A stretch of 64,000 nt of DNA from Rhodococcus sp. NBC_00297 (lineage in GTDB: Bacteria; Actinomycetota; Actinomycetes; Mycobacteriales; Mycobacteriaceae). Each line of letters opens with the position of its first letter. Positions within the stretch are counted from its first letter, which is position 1. The DNA lies in assembly GCF_036173065.1 (NCBI RefSeq), contig NZ_CP108041.1:3599001-3663000 (forward strand), read 5' to 3'. The notes under the pieces are model-generated. The model was given only the letters and a program-made list of their open reading frames with translations. It was not told the origin of the DNA and searched no databases. Positions 18,612 through 27,409 of this stretch are shown here, piece after piece. The translations under genes were made by a program, and so were the position numbers.

Positions 18612-19683
18612 CGGCTGCCGGGCCAATTAGGTGGAGTGCGCCCTCCGCTGTCCGCGTTCTGATTCCCCGCGCGCGTAGGCCCGTGCGAAGCTCCTCCTGC
18701 CAACTTTCCATGGCTTCAGAGACGATGGCGCCGGGCGAGTGCCAGGGCGGGCCTCTGAGATCGTCCTTGGTCTGAGGTGGGCACAGTGTCAGCGCGTATG
18801 TTTCGGGATCGCCGTCCCATCGGAAGTACACCCACAACAGCGTCGGATCGACATGCACTCGAGTCGGCCGGAAGCGCGTGTCGATCGCCCCGCGCATCCG
18901 AACACCTCGGATCAATCGTCGCGCCGTGTCACCCGCCATCGGCGTCAATTGTGATGGGCTCAGGCCGGTGACGTCGATGCGCCATCCGCCGTCCTTCTCG
19001 GTCCGGGGGTCCCGGATTTCCTTGGTTCTGCTGTAGGGGCCGTCGCGGTTGATCTCAGCAGCTAGCTCGGGGTCCCTAGGTGGGATCTTGCGAGTGGAGC
19101 TGATCCGAAACCAGAGTCGTCGGAACGCGAAGTTGTCGGGTGCGAGCAAAGGGCGAGCGTGCTGATCGAGAAGCAGGACGTGGATGCGTTGCGCCGTCAT
19201 GACATGTGAAGTCCGACTGGCCTCGTCCCTGTCGACCACCAGCTCGTAACAGTGGTCGGCCCAGGAGTCTCCGAGCAAAGCTCGAACCCATCCGTCGGCC
19301 TCGACGGTAGACACCGAATCCAGGAATTGGCGTCGGGCTGCCGCCAGGGTAGGAAACTCGGCAGAGAAAGCTTGGACGTGGATACGGAGGGCGAGCACCT
19401 CGGTGCCCGGAGGGAAGGAGCCCAGATCGCCGCCGTCTTGATGGGTATGCCCGAGGTGTATCCGCAACCCAGGATCGAGGAGTGACGAGCCCTCGACCAC
19501 GTAATCGTGCGCGGGCACATGATGGTATGAATCATTCACCCGATGGTTGCCGGCGGTGCGGACGAGCAAGTCGCGATACATCGCAATTTCACGGCTGTAC
19601 TGGGCTTCGATCCGCGCAGCGATCGCGAGCGAGTCCAGCGGGTCTACCGCCGGGTCGCTGTGGGCGTCAGTGCGCGGAGACAT
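18604..19683 (-). CDS. Unknown protein, paralogue of the gene at 13653-14717
   Basis: 359 residues, soluble. It shares blocks in order with the product of 13653-14717 (DLGSFPPGT, GDSWADHCYEL, RDGPYSR, DPRTEKDGGWRID). It is the first gene of a minus-strand operon with the propeller-like gene and the 342-residue gene; the overlap with the next gene is eight bases. The paralogous gene at 13653 points the opposite way, so the two copies bracket the 14.8-18.6 kb genes. The ATG at 19683 is well placed, and there is about 100 bp of free DNA upstream for a promoter. Confidence 0.73.
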   Translation of the reverse strand: MSPRTDAHSDPAVDPLDSLAIAARIEAQYSREIAMYRDLLVRTAGNHRVNDSYHHVPAHDYVVEGSSLLDPGLRIHLGHTHQDGGDLGSFPPGTEVLALRIHVQAFSAEFPTLAAARRQFLDSVSTVEADGWVRALLGDSWADHCYELVVDRDEASRTSHVMTAQRIHVLLLDQHARPLLAPDNFAFRRLWFRISSTRKIPPRDPELAAEINRDGPYSRTKEIRDPRTEKDGGWRIDVTGLSPSQLTPMAGDTARRLIRGVRMRGAIDTRFRPTRVHVDPTLLWVYFRWDGDPETYALTLCPPQTKDDLRGPPWHSPGAIVSEAMESWQEELRTGLRARGIRTRTAEGALHLIGPAADD

Positions 19684-19783
19684 TCTTTCGACGTGTTGTC
19701 AGCATGATCCAGACTCTAGCCCAAGCCGCGCGGACGGGCGAGGGCTTGTGAGGTTCACCGCCGGCCGCTGTGCAGGCGCGATG

Positions 19784-20983
19784 TCATTGTTCCTGGCGTC
19801 GGCTGACATGGGGACTACGGTATTTCCACCGACTCAGGATGAGCGCACCCACGAGGATGACGAATCCGATGCACGTCATTGCCGCGGCGGGCGACATCAC
19901 GGTCAGGAGCGGCCCGAGCGAGATGCTACCGAGCGCGAACCCGACCCCCAACGCGGCGTACTGCACCGAGAATGCGGTCGCCCGAACCTCGGGCGGGGTG
20001 CGTTGCTGGACGGCCACAGACAGTGCGACCACCGTCGGTCCCTCGATGAGGCCGACGAAAACGAACACCGCCACTAGACCGACAACGTTGTGCGCGAACA
20101 GGACTGCAGGAGTCAGAGCGAGGGCCAGGAGAACCAGCGTTCGGTGTGCTCGTCGTGCGGGATCCACGCACGGGTGGCGCGTCGACCCGAGTGCGAGGGC
20201 GCCGATACCGGTGGCCACTGCGTACGCACCCAACGCAAGACCAGCGACCGTGGGGTGGTTCAGCGCGGTGAAGGCCGGCACCGCGGCGACCGCCATGACC
20301 CCGAGTGCCACGCGCATAAGAATCGTTCCCACCAGTACATCGCTCAGAGTCCGCACAGTGTCGGTGATCGTGGGACCTGAACTGGGGGAGCGCGGTTCGG
20401 CGGGTCTCGATGGAATGATTAGGCACGCGAGGCAAGAGGCGACGGCGGGCGCGGCGACGACCACGAGTACCTGTGTGGGGGCGGAGGCTGCAACTGCCGT
20501 GACGATGACGGGCGCTGCGCCCCAGCACACCTGATTGATTGCACTGTCGATAGACAGCGCAGGTTGCGTCGAGCGTTCCGGGACCATCCGCGTCAATCGA
20601 GATCTGAGCGCACCGGGAACCCCGGCTGCCACCACTCCGACCACCGCCACCAGCAACACCGCGCACCACTGAGGGAATGCGCCCGTCAAAGCCCATGCCA
20701 GAACACCGAACCCGACGCCCTGAGCGAGAAGAACGGCCGTCAGAAGCAACCGCGAGGGTCGCCGGTCGGCGAGGCGCCCCATGATCGGTGACCCGATGAT
20801 CTCGCCGACCGTGTGGGCCGCGACCAAGATGCCTCCGAATCCGTAGGAGCCGGTGGCTGCTTCGGCCGCAAGTACCAGTGCGAGTGGTGCCATCGCAATC
20901 GGCAGGCGGGCCCCCACCGTCGCTACAGCCCATGGCCCGAATCCGCGTGAGCTCGCGACCGCCCTGAACCCGTGTCCCGTCAT
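19784..20983 (-). CDS. MFS transporter
   Basis: 399 residues with about 12 hydrophobic helices. The loop between helices 2 and 3 reads GSPIMGRLADRRPSRLLL, the MFS signature (GxLaDrxGrr type). It is probably a drug- or metabolite-proton antiporter; substrate unknown. The ATG at 20983 is preferred over longer frames because the first helix begins shortly after it. It is divergent from the CGNR regulator gene at 21072, which is the likely regulator, and the shared 88-bp intergenic region holds an inverted repeat. Confidence 0.88.
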   Translation of the reverse strand: MTGHGFRAVASSRGFGPWAVATVGARLPIAMAPLALVLAAEAATGSYGFGGILVAAHTVGEIIGSPIMGRLADRRPSRLLLTAVLLAQGVGFGVLAWALTGAFPQWCAVLLVAVVGVVAAGVPGALRSRLTRMVPERSTQPALSIDSAINQVCWGAAPVIVTAVAASAPTQVLVVVAAPAVASCLACLIIPSRPAEPRSPSSGPTITDTVRTLSDVLVGTILMRVALGVMAVAAVPAFTALNHPTVAGLALGAYAVATGIGALALGSTRHPCVDPARRAHRTLVLLALALTPAVLFAHNVVGLVAVFVFVGLIEGPTVVALSVAVQQRTPPEVRATAFSVQYAALGVGFALGSISLGPLLTVMSPAAAMTCIGFVILVGALILSRWKYRSPHVSRRQEQ

Positions 20984-21008
20984 TGCCGACCCCCTGCGTT
21001 GTGGACAC

Positions 21009-21040
21009 TGTAACCGCCATTGTGCACCGTGCTGGTTACA
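21009..21040. promoter_or_regulatory. Inverted repeat between MFS and CGNR genes
   Basis: TGTAACC (21009-21015) and GGTTACA (21034-21040) form a perfect 7-bp inverted repeat with an 18-bp spacer. It may be the operator of the CGNR protein. Alternatively the two GGTTACA copies may be the -10 elements of two face-to-face promoters, since each points toward its own gene. Confidence 0.5.
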
Positions 21041-21071
21041 TTTGGACCGTGCAGACGGTACCCTGGGTCCG

Positions 21072-21674
21072 GTGATCACGGGATACGCACGCAATCCAGC
21101 ACCGGGTGCACTCGACGACGTCCGGACCTTGATGAACACACGGACCATTGCTCACGACACCCGTACGACGGTCGACGTGCTCGCCGAGTTGGCGTCATCC
21201 ACCGCATCGTGGGGCAGTGAGTTCTCAAGCGACGTAACAGTTCCGCGTCCCCGCCAAGTGCCGGAGCTCCGACGGCTCCGCGACTACCTACGGTCCAATC
21301 TCGGAAAGACGCACCCGGTCGGACTGGACCGTTGGCTGCAGCGACACCTGGTCGTCCCGAATGTCGACGAAGCGACCGGACTGGTCCGCCACCGTGGCCG
21401 TACCGTCGGCGACGGTGTAGCGGCCGTGCTCGCGATCGTCGTCGATGCCGTTGCCGACGGGCACTGGCGCCGACTGAGAATGTGTCCGGGCTGCGAGCGA
21501 GTGTTCTACGACCGATCGCCCAACCTCAGCCGCGTGTGGTGTGGTATGAACGCCGACGGTCCTGATGGCCGTGCCTGCGGCACGATCGCCAAGGTAACCG
21601 CCCATCGTGGGCGACGCAGAACCGCCGGCATGACCAGTGCGCCGACCACAGACCAGCAGCAGCGTCATGATTAG
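21072..21674 (+). CDS. CGNR zinc finger domain protein, putative regulator
   Basis: 200 residues. The C-terminal zinc finger has the CGNR pattern: CPGCERVFYDRSPNLSR, then a Cys in RVWCGM and a Cys in ACGTIAKV (here CGTI replaces the signature CGNR), followed by a basic tail HRGRRR. The N-terminal part has the family's LDDVRTLMNTR block. Members are presumed one-component transcription regulators with a ligand-binding N-terminus. GTG 21072 is the most plausible start; other starts between 21040 and 21072 cannot be excluded. It is divergent from the MFS gene, which suggests control of that transporter. Confidence 0.82.
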   Translation: MITGYARNPAPGALDDVRTLMNTRTIAHDTRTTVDVLAELASSTASWGSEFSSDVTVPRPRQVPELRRLRDYLRSNLGKTHPVGLDRWLQRHLVVPNVDEATGLVRHRGRTVGDGVAAVLAIVVDAVADGHWRRLRMCPGCERVFYDRSPNLSRVWCGMNADGPDGRACGTIAKVTAHRGRRRTAGMTSAPTTDQQQRHD

Positions 21675-21713
21675 GGCAGTCGTGCCGTCCGACCGAGCCG
21701 CTCGACACTCCTG

Positions 21714-22250
21714 TCAGAGAATCTGATCCTCTCGCAACCGTTGAATCATGGCCGCGCCGTCCGCATCTGCGTTCGCGGAGATGTCGCCGATGACGGGCAT
21801 GGGTTTGACGCCGAAGCGGGCTGAGTCGTCGTCGAGTCGTTCCACGGCTATGCCGATGACGAACAGCCGATCTGGTGTCCGCATTACCGCCGCCGTATAG
21901 AGGTAGTCCCTTACCCCCACGGTGATCGTGGTGGTGTCGACGTCGGGTGGGAGTGCTGTCTCCGGTATCCCGGCGCAGGCCATGGTGAGGCTGATCAGTT
22001 CGTCGTCGGTCGCGGATCGGGGTGAGGCCGACACGGATGATCCTGCGGCCATCGTTTCTGCGTTCCACTTGTCGGCCCACGGAGGCTCGGTGCCGCTCTG
22101 GAGGACGGCCGTGAAGGGTTGGTCGGCGGGTGGGCACGCGGACGGCACTTCGTCGGAGTCCGTGGTGCATCCAACTATGGCGGTCACCGTGAAGGCCGCC
22201 GAGACGAGTAGGAGGCCGGCCCGGTGATGTCGAGTGGATGCAGCGGTCAC
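21714..22250 (-). CDS. Lipoprotein of an ECF sigma operon
   Basis: 178 residues. The signal is STRHHRAGLLLVSAAFTV with lipobox AIVGC, then a Thr/Ser/Asp-rich linker and a globular domain with two Cys (SACPPADQP and MACAGIPE). It is the third gene after the sigma factor and the anti-sigma-like membrane protein; the GTG start overlaps the upstream stop (GTGA). Its position suggests an envelope sensor or a target of that sigma factor. The family is not recognised. Confidence 0.75.
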   Translation of the reverse strand: MTAASTRHHRAGLLLVSAAFTVTAIVGCTTDSDEVPSACPPADQPFTAVLQSGTEPPWADKWNAETMAAGSSVSASPRSATDDELISLTMACAGIPETALPPDVDTTTITVGVRDYLYTAAVMRTPDRLFVIGIAVERLDDDSARFGVKPMPVIGDISANADADGAAMIQRLREDQIL

Positions 22251-23293
22251 GGGCGCACCCCCAGCGTGGTGGCGCGTCCGCGGTCCTCGAACACCGTGTA
22301 CGAGATGGTCGTGGGCACAGGCACCGGTATTTCCACTGCCGCAGGACTGAGGGCGATGCGTTCGATGTCGAGCAGCTCGCCGGTGTCCGGGTCGAGGATC
22401 AGCACCGTTCGTCGGTCGGGAGTGGAGGTGGACACGGCGACACCCCGACGGCCTGCTCGGTCGGTGGTCTCGCCGATGACGTCGATGCCGGGCCGGTCGC
22501 TCAACACGCCGAGGTAAGCCGCGTTCTGTGCGGGCGACAGTACGTGCCCACGCCACGCTTCTGCGTACGTCTCCAGCCACTGGGCGGTGGTGAACGCGTT
22601 GCCGCTGCGCTCGAGCAGCGACTGTCGGACTCCTGCGACGTCAGTTCCTTCCGGGGGCGTGGCAGTGCCGGAGTTGGCCGGTTGCGGGGGAACATCGACC
22701 ACGTCGGTGACACCGTCCTGGCTCGAGATCATGAGTCCGGAGCCGTCCTCGGCGCGCCAGTCTTCTCTCGTGCTGTAGGAGATCCCGCTGTCGAAGACGA
22801 CACCGTCCTGAGTTTGCGCGGTGTAGAAGCCCCACTCTCTGAGCCTGATGTAGTCGAAGGGGCCGTCACCTCGTGGTGGCGCCGCGGTGGTGGCCTTGCC
22901 CGACAGGGCGCCCAGTACGTCCGACGCGGTGACTGGCCGGTCGAAGGAGACGAAGGTGAGCGGGGGCACTCGGCCGGCGGCGCCGTCGGTGGATTCCAGG
23001 GTGAAGGGATCGCCGGCGACTGGCGGCAGGGTGATCGAGCTCGGTGCCGGCGCAGCGACGGTCGGGTCCTCGACCGGCCGCGGCCACAGCAGGCCCGCCG
23101 CGCCGACGACGAGTGCGGTGGCGGCCGCCACGAGAAATGCTGCGCGCCGGCGAGGACTCGGCGACTCGGTCGTGTGTCGGGGTGCGCGCAGGATCTGTTC
23201 GAGAGTGCGTTCGGCGTCCGAGTCGAGTGCGGGGTCGGGGGCGGGTACCGGGTTCTGGTCGGCCAACCGGTCGAGGGATGTTCGCGGTGTCAC
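22247..23293 (-). CDS. CU044_5270-type membrane protein, probable anti-sigma partner
   Basis: 348 residues: a cytoplasmic N-terminus (about 50 residues), one transmembrane helix at residues 51-70 (AAFLVAAATALVVGAAGLLW) and a large extracytoplasmic domain (VVFDSGISYSTREDW, LILDPDTGELLDIE). This is the pattern of CU044_5270 family proteins that follow ECF sigma genes in actinobacteria. It overlaps the sigma gene at one end (GTGA, 23290-23293) and the lipoprotein gene at the other. The likely role is holding the sigma factor at the membrane until an envelope signal arrives, but the sigma-binding region is not one I can identify. Confidence 0.8.
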   Translation of the reverse strand: MTPRTSLDRLADQNPVPAPDPALDSDAERTLEQILRAPRHTTESPSPRRRAAFLVAAATALVVGAAGLLWPRPVEDPTVAAPAPSSITLPPVAGDPFTLESTDGAAGRVPPLTFVSFDRPVTASDVLGALSGKATTAAPPRGDGPFDYIRLREWGFYTAQTQDGVVFDSGISYSTREDWRAEDGSGLMISSQDGVTDVVDVPPQPANSGTATPPEGTDVAGVRQSLLERSGNAFTTAQWLETYAEAWRGHVLSPAQNAAYLGVLSDRPGIDVIGETTDRAGRRGVAVSTSTPDRRTVLILDPDTGELLDIERIALSPAAVEIPVPVPTTISYTVFEDRGRATTLGVRP

Positions 23294-23835
23294 GGTCGGC
23301 TCCTGTCGGGTGACGTGGGGTGGGCACGGGGCTGGTCGGCTGCTGCGGCGTCGAGGGCGGCGTCGAGTCGCCGGCGCGCTCGGTGGTGCCGGACAGCGAA
23401 GGTTGGTGGAGAACACCCCACGACGGACGCTGCTTGTCGTGCGGTCAGTCCGTCCCAGGAGATGAGCATCAACGTTTCCCGGTCGGCCTCGCTGAGCGTG
23501 GACAGAGCACTGAGGACGACGACTTTCTCGACGACGGCGTCCTCGACGTGGTCGGGGGCGGTGTCTTGGTCGCGTCGGGTGTCCGCGAGTCGTTGAGCGA
23601 GGACGGTCTGGCGTTCGTCGCGTCGATGGAGCTCGGAGAGGACGTTGCGGACGGTGATGATCAACCATGGCAACGCGTCCTCCGGAACCGACGCGAATCG
23701 TCGCCACGCGATCAGATAGGCCTCGTCTGTGGCTTCCCGAGCGGTGTCCGCAGGTGCTCGGCGTTTCGCGTAGGCCAGCACTCGGCTGTGTGTCTGCCGG
23801 TAGAGGGCAGCGAAGCGCTGTTCGTCCTCGGCCAT
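23290..23835 (-). CDS. ECF (sigma-70 family) RNA polymerase sigma factor
   Basis: 181 residues with region 2 (RFAALYRQTHSRVLAYAKRR, WLIITVRNVLSELHRR) and region 4 (LISWDGLTARQAASVVGCSP, then HHRARRRLDAAL). The start is set at ATG 23835, which follows GGTGAGG with eight bases spacing; ATGs at 23859 and 23862 are possible but have no ribosome site. It is the first gene of a three-gene operon with overlapping starts and stops, so all three proteins are made together. Confidence 0.9.
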   Translation of the reverse strand: MAEDEQRFAALYRQTHSRVLAYAKRRAPADTAREATDEAYLIAWRRFASVPEDALPWLIITVRNVLSELHRRDERQTVLAQRLADTRRDQDTAPDHVEDAVVEKVVVLSALSTLSEADRETLMLISWDGLTARQAASVVGCSPPTFAVRHHRARRRLDAALDAAAADQPRAHPTSPDRSRP

Positions 23836-24033
23836 CTGCGTCCTCACCGTCACGTCCATCATCTGGGTAGTGGTCGCGGAGGGGCCGATACTTACATGCG
23901 TAGCGAAGTCCGTGAATGAAGGACAGTCACGCGACGCCTCCATCGACCCTCGGGTGCCGGACCAGACGGTACGCTTCTAGGGCGAACAAGAATATGAGCC
24001 GGGTTAGGGTGTCGACCGAAGACGAGGTGCGAT

Positions 24034-24216
24034 ATGGGAACGCTGTACGCCTGGGCAGTGTTCGCTGCCGTCTACCTCGTGCTCGCGTCCTTCACCGGTG
24101 TCGGTCAGTGGCAACGTTCCCGCGTCGCGAGTCATGTATTGCTCGCTGGTGCGTTATGGCCTCTCGCGTGGGCGGTGTGGTACCGCCGTGACCGAGAGCG
24201 GGCCGCCTCGACTTGA
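24034..24216 (+). CDS. Small two-helix membrane protein
   Basis: 60 residues: MGTLYAWAVFAAVYLVLASF forms helix 1, SHVLLAGALWPLAWAVWY helix 2, then a short charged tail RRDRERAAST. GACGAGGTG precedes the ATG at a usable distance. It has no homologue I recognise and is divergent from the sigma operon. The short length and Trp-rich helices make it a plausible real gene. Confidence 0.55.
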   Translation: MGTLYAWAVFAAVYLVLASFTGVGQWQRSRVASHVLLAGALWPLAWAVWYRRDRERAAST

Positions 24217-24248
24217 CCAGCAGACATGCTCGCGCTGTGTCGGGGCTG

Positions 24249-24710
24249 TCAATGTCCAGCGCTGTAGAGAAACAATGAGGCGCCTCGCTCGTCGCCGGTG
24301 AGCACCGCCGTCACACTGTCGAGCTTCCCCGATGGCGGGTACTGCGTGGACAAGACTGTCAACGTGCACGTGAGCCCCAGCGACGTCCAGCCGCCCGGAG
24401 GTAGTGCACTGCAGGGTGTTTCCATCATGGGCGGGAAGGAGGGGTTCGCAGCTGTGACCGCGACCCCGTCGCTGAACTCATCGGATGCTTCGAACCGGGC
24501 TGACCACGGAGCGCGCCCGACGAACTCCGTGGACGTATGGCCACGAGAGAAGACGAAGCCATCAGGGACCGTGAACCCGTCCCTCTGGGTGTACGCCGCC
24601 GCGTCCTCTGCGTCGAGTTCGACTTGCTGGCCGATCTCCGGCGCACCGCAGGCTATGAGCGCACTGCTCAGCATTGCGAGAATGCAGATGCTGGTTCTCC
24701 TCTGGGCCAT
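24249..24710 (-). CDS. Lipoprotein, unknown family
   Basis: 153 residues beginning MAQRRTSICILAMLSSALIA with lipobox LIACG. The mature part is acidic (VELDAEDAAAYTQRDG) and has a late Cys pair (TPCSALPPGG and LTCTLTVLS). It is a free-standing minus-strand gene. Its function is not recognised. Confidence 0.72.
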   Translation of the reverse strand: MAQRRTSICILAMLSSALIACGAPEIGQQVELDAEDAAAYTQRDGFTVPDGFVFSRGHTSTEFVGRAPWSARFEASDEFSDGVAVTAANPSFPPMMETPCSALPPGGWTSLGLTCTLTVLSTQYPPSGKLDSVTAVLTGDERGASLFLYSAGH

Positions 24711-24809
24711 GGGGGCAACACTACGGCAGGGTCAACTGTCTGAGGCGGTGCGAAATGAATCCGGAGTCGTTGCGTGCGTGCCGGTTCGGTCAGACGCAGA
24801 CTCTTGGCC

Positions 24810-25025
24810 TCATGAGTGGCGACGCTCTGCCGGCCGCGGGTTCCCATCCGTGCCGTACGGATACTTCTTTCCGACGGTGAACCACAGGAGCGGACCGATG
24901 ATGGGTAGAACGAACGCGACTATGGACCATGCTGCCTTGGCGAGAATGCCGAGGTGTGCTGAGCGGACAATGGAGACCACCGCGACGACGAACAGTGCCA
25001 AGACGACGATGCCTGCGAGCTCCAT
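24810..25025 (-). CDS. PLDc N-terminal domain membrane protein
   Basis: 71 residues: two helices (LAGIVVLALFVVAVVSIV and WSIVAFVLPIIGPLLWFTVG) separated by a short basic loop, ending in GKKYPYGTDG. This is the PLDc_N (phospholipase D-nuclease N-terminal) pattern, found both alone and fused to cardiolipin synthases. ATG 25025 is chosen because the helix begins at once. A related gene is at 61889-62254. Confidence 0.85.
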   Translation of the reverse strand: MELAGIVVLALFVVAVVSIVRSAHLGILAKAAWSIVAFVLPIIGPLLWFTVGKKYPYGTDGNPRPAERRHS

Positions 25026-25133
25026 GGCAGTCGAGCGTAGCGGTGGACAAGCTGGGTTCTGCTCGGGATGCCCGTATGCCGGCGCCAGCGTCGACAGGCG
25101 ATGGCGGTGCAGAAGGCTGGCATGGTGGAGCGC

Positions 25134-25892
25134 ATGAGCGACCAGATCGAGCAAGAAGAATGGACGTACGCGGATCTACTTGATGATGTGTCGGTGGGCG
25201 AGTGGGTCGCCGAGCACATTCCGCGGTTCGGTAGCAATGTAGCGGGATTGGTTCCCGCGGTAGTTCCGGCATATCTGCGCGTACTGCATCCCGCCTGGTC
25301 GAACAGCGCCGACGGCGGTGACGAGACTCCGGTGCGATGGAGGGTGAGCGCGGATGTGCTGGGGGCGGTGATGCATCGGACCGTTGCGTGGGGCGCGATG
25401 ATCGAGCCCGTTGTTCGATCCGGTCAGGGGACGGGCGAGGGGACGCTGTGGGACTCGTGTCCGACTGCTGGTGACATGCCTGTAAATGAGATCGAGGCTG
25501 TGGCCACTGTGCTCGCCGAGCACACCACCACACCCGACAGTTGTTACTTCGGGTTCTGGGACGGGCTCGGGATGACGGGATTCTCGAGGGACCAGCCGAG
25601 GTTGTCCCTGCCGAGCCGCGAGCACCTGCTGGTGCATGGGACGGTCGAAGACGCGGGTCGGTTTCTGCAATGTTTCAGCCCGAACATCTGGTGGCCTGCA
25701 GACCGAGCGTGGTTTGTCGCCACCGATGTGGACCTCATGTCGACGTACATCGGAGGGACGGCAGCCATGGCAGGTGCACTGCGGTCTGCAGGAGACCTTT
25801 TCGAGGCCATCGACACGGGGCCGGACGCCAAAATCACCTGGGACTGTGACACCGTCAATCCACAGCCGGAAGGTCCTTACACGTACGGCTGA
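25134..25892 (+). CDS. WPAD-motif family protein, unknown function
   Basis: 252 residues, soluble. Conserved blocks: TTTPDSCYFGFWDGLG (about residues 125-140) and NIWWPADRAWFVATDVDL, STYIGG (about 175-205). The same blocks occur in the 218-residue product of 35777-36433, so the two are paralogues. The family is widespread in actinobacteria from memory and has no known function. GGTGGAG precedes ATG 25134. The N-terminus contains VGEWVAEHIPRFG. Confidence 0.75.
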   Translation: MSDQIEQEEWTYADLLDDVSVGEWVAEHIPRFGSNVAGLVPAVVPAYLRVLHPAWSNSADGGDETPVRWRVSADVLGAVMHRTVAWGAMIEPVVRSGQGTGEGTLWDSCPTAGDMPVNEIEAVATVLAEHTTTPDSCYFGFWDGLGMTGFSRDQPRLSLPSREHLLVHGTVEDAGRFLQCFSPNIWWPADRAWFVATDVDLMSTYIGGTAAMAGALRSAGDLFEAIDTGPDAKITWDCDTVNPQPEGPYTYG

Positions 25893-26074
25893 GGCGGTGT
25901 TCGCATGCGAGGGAGAATGCGTCGGCCTCACGTCGGCGCGGGCCCCCCAGCACGGTGTCCCATGCTCGTCCGTGCTCTCTGGTCACTGCGGCGATGTGTG
26001 CGTTAGTCTGAATCTCAGGTGACCCTGAGTCCGACACCTTCGCGTGGCGGCCTCCTACTACTCGGGGCTTCTAT

Positions 26075-27409
26075 ATGTACGACAACGCATCCGACCAATC
26101 GTTGGCAGCGGCAGATTCACATGAGCCCTCGCTTCGAGTTGTTGTGCCCTGGTGGGTGATCGGCGACGGCTCGTTTCCTCGGGCGACCATCGGTGACGAT
26201 GTCGAGGTGGTCGTCGAACTGATCACGGGCACCTCCTCGCTTCTCGACGAGCCCCTTGCCGCGTTCGCTGTACCGGCGTACGGGAGAGAACCGGAGCAGC
26301 GTCGAGACGGTGGATTTCGGTGGCGTCATCTGCTGTACGGGGATGGATGGAGCGCCGGATGGTGGTCCGATGAACCGTGCTCCGGCCGAGTGGATCTGAA
26401 CGGCTACCTCGTCGCTGAGATTCGCGGTGACGATGACGGGCCGACAGCGGTGAGCGGGCGTATCTCGGCCATGCACGCGGTAGAGGTCCGCCTGGACACC
26501 CTCGACGCCGGTGGGCGACGCGACTTGCGGGAGGTGAGCGGCACCGAGGAACTGATCGCCGTGGACGAGGTGCCCTCCGCTCTGGAGCCGTGGTCGGTAC
26601 CCGACGACGGTCGCGCTCATCGTGCGGTGACAAGCGTTCTGGTCGACCTGGATCTGGGCGATCCGCCCGTGGAACGGCCTGCGTTCGTCGGCGGGACCAT
26701 CGATATCTGCGGCGACGTGGTGTGGGTGATGCACCGTTCGGCTCCGACGCTGCTGCGCATCGACGCTCGAGGTCATCCGCCGACGGTGGTGGAGTTTCTG
26801 TTGCCGTTGACCATCGAGTCCCCGCACGGCGAGTGGACGCGGCGGGTGCACGCGACGCCGGACGGGTGCTGGATCGTCAGTGCGCACGACATCCACCGGG
26901 TGGTGGACACGGGAGACGGTGCGGTGACGGTCGAGCGTGTCTGCGTGGGTGGCGGGCAGCCGAGCGTTCTCTACCAGCATCGCCTCTACGTCCTCGGATC
27001 CACAGGAGACGCGTTGGCGTCGGATCGGAGGCACGGTGTCCTTCGTCGGCAGGCGGATTCGGTGCCGGTTCAGCTGTGCGACACCGCAACATACAGCCTC
27101 CGGCCGGTGACAGATCGGGCAACCGTGGTCGAGATCCGTCGGCACTACCGACGACCGAAGATGACGGATGATGCTGACGGCGGGCAGTGGGGCGCCGGCA
27201 ACCGGGGCGTCGTCCGGAAGATGGCCGGCGATTGGCGGCCTGTGGATGTGAGCGACCCGGTCGTGGGCGCGGTCACCTGGGTGCAGCCGAGACCGGAGAA
27301 CGACCCGGCCACCGCGACGCTGCTGGCCGAGATCATGGTCGAGGTTCCGAGACCCGTCCCTGTCGACGACGAACACCCCGCACCGCGGACACCATCGGAG
27401 GACCAGTGA
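26075..27409 (+). CDS. Propeller-like protein, first of a two-gene pair
   Basis: 444 residues, no signal. It has GDGWSAGWW, LVDLDLGDPPVERPAF, VVWVMHRSAPTLLRIDA and HATPDGCWIVSAHDI, matching blocks of the proteins at 27406-28917 and 16971-18611 in the same order, but the C-terminal third diverges. The gene is followed by the second paralogue with a GTGA overlap, so both are translated from one mRNA. ATG 26075 is the first start. Function unknown. Confidence 0.75.
   Translation: MYDNASDQSLAAADSHEPSLRVVVPWWVIGDGSFPRATIGDDVEVVVELITGTSSLLDEPLAAFAVPAYGREPEQRRDGGFRWRHLLYGDGWSAGWWSDEPCSGRVDLNGYLVAEIRGDDDGPTAVSGRISAMHAVEVRLDTLDAGGRRDLREVSGTEELIAVDEVPSALEPWSVPDDGRAHRAVTSVLVDLDLGDPPVERPAFVGGTIDICGDVVWVMHRSAPTLLRIDARGHPPTVVEFLLPLTIESPHGEWTRRVHATPDGCWIVSAHDIHRVVDTGDGAVTVERVCVGGGQPSVLYQHRLYVLGSTGDALASDRRHGVLRRQADSVPVQLCDTATYSLRPVTDRATVVEIRRHYRRPKMTDDADGGQWGAGNRGVVRKMAGDWRPVDVSDPVVGAVTWVQPRPENDPATATLLAEIMVEVPRPVPVDDEHPAPRTPSEDQ

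Noticed and set aside
22238..23596. Plus-strand frame of 452 codons opposite the anti-sigma gene
   Set aside because: Shadow of the minus-strand operon, with no recognisable domain.
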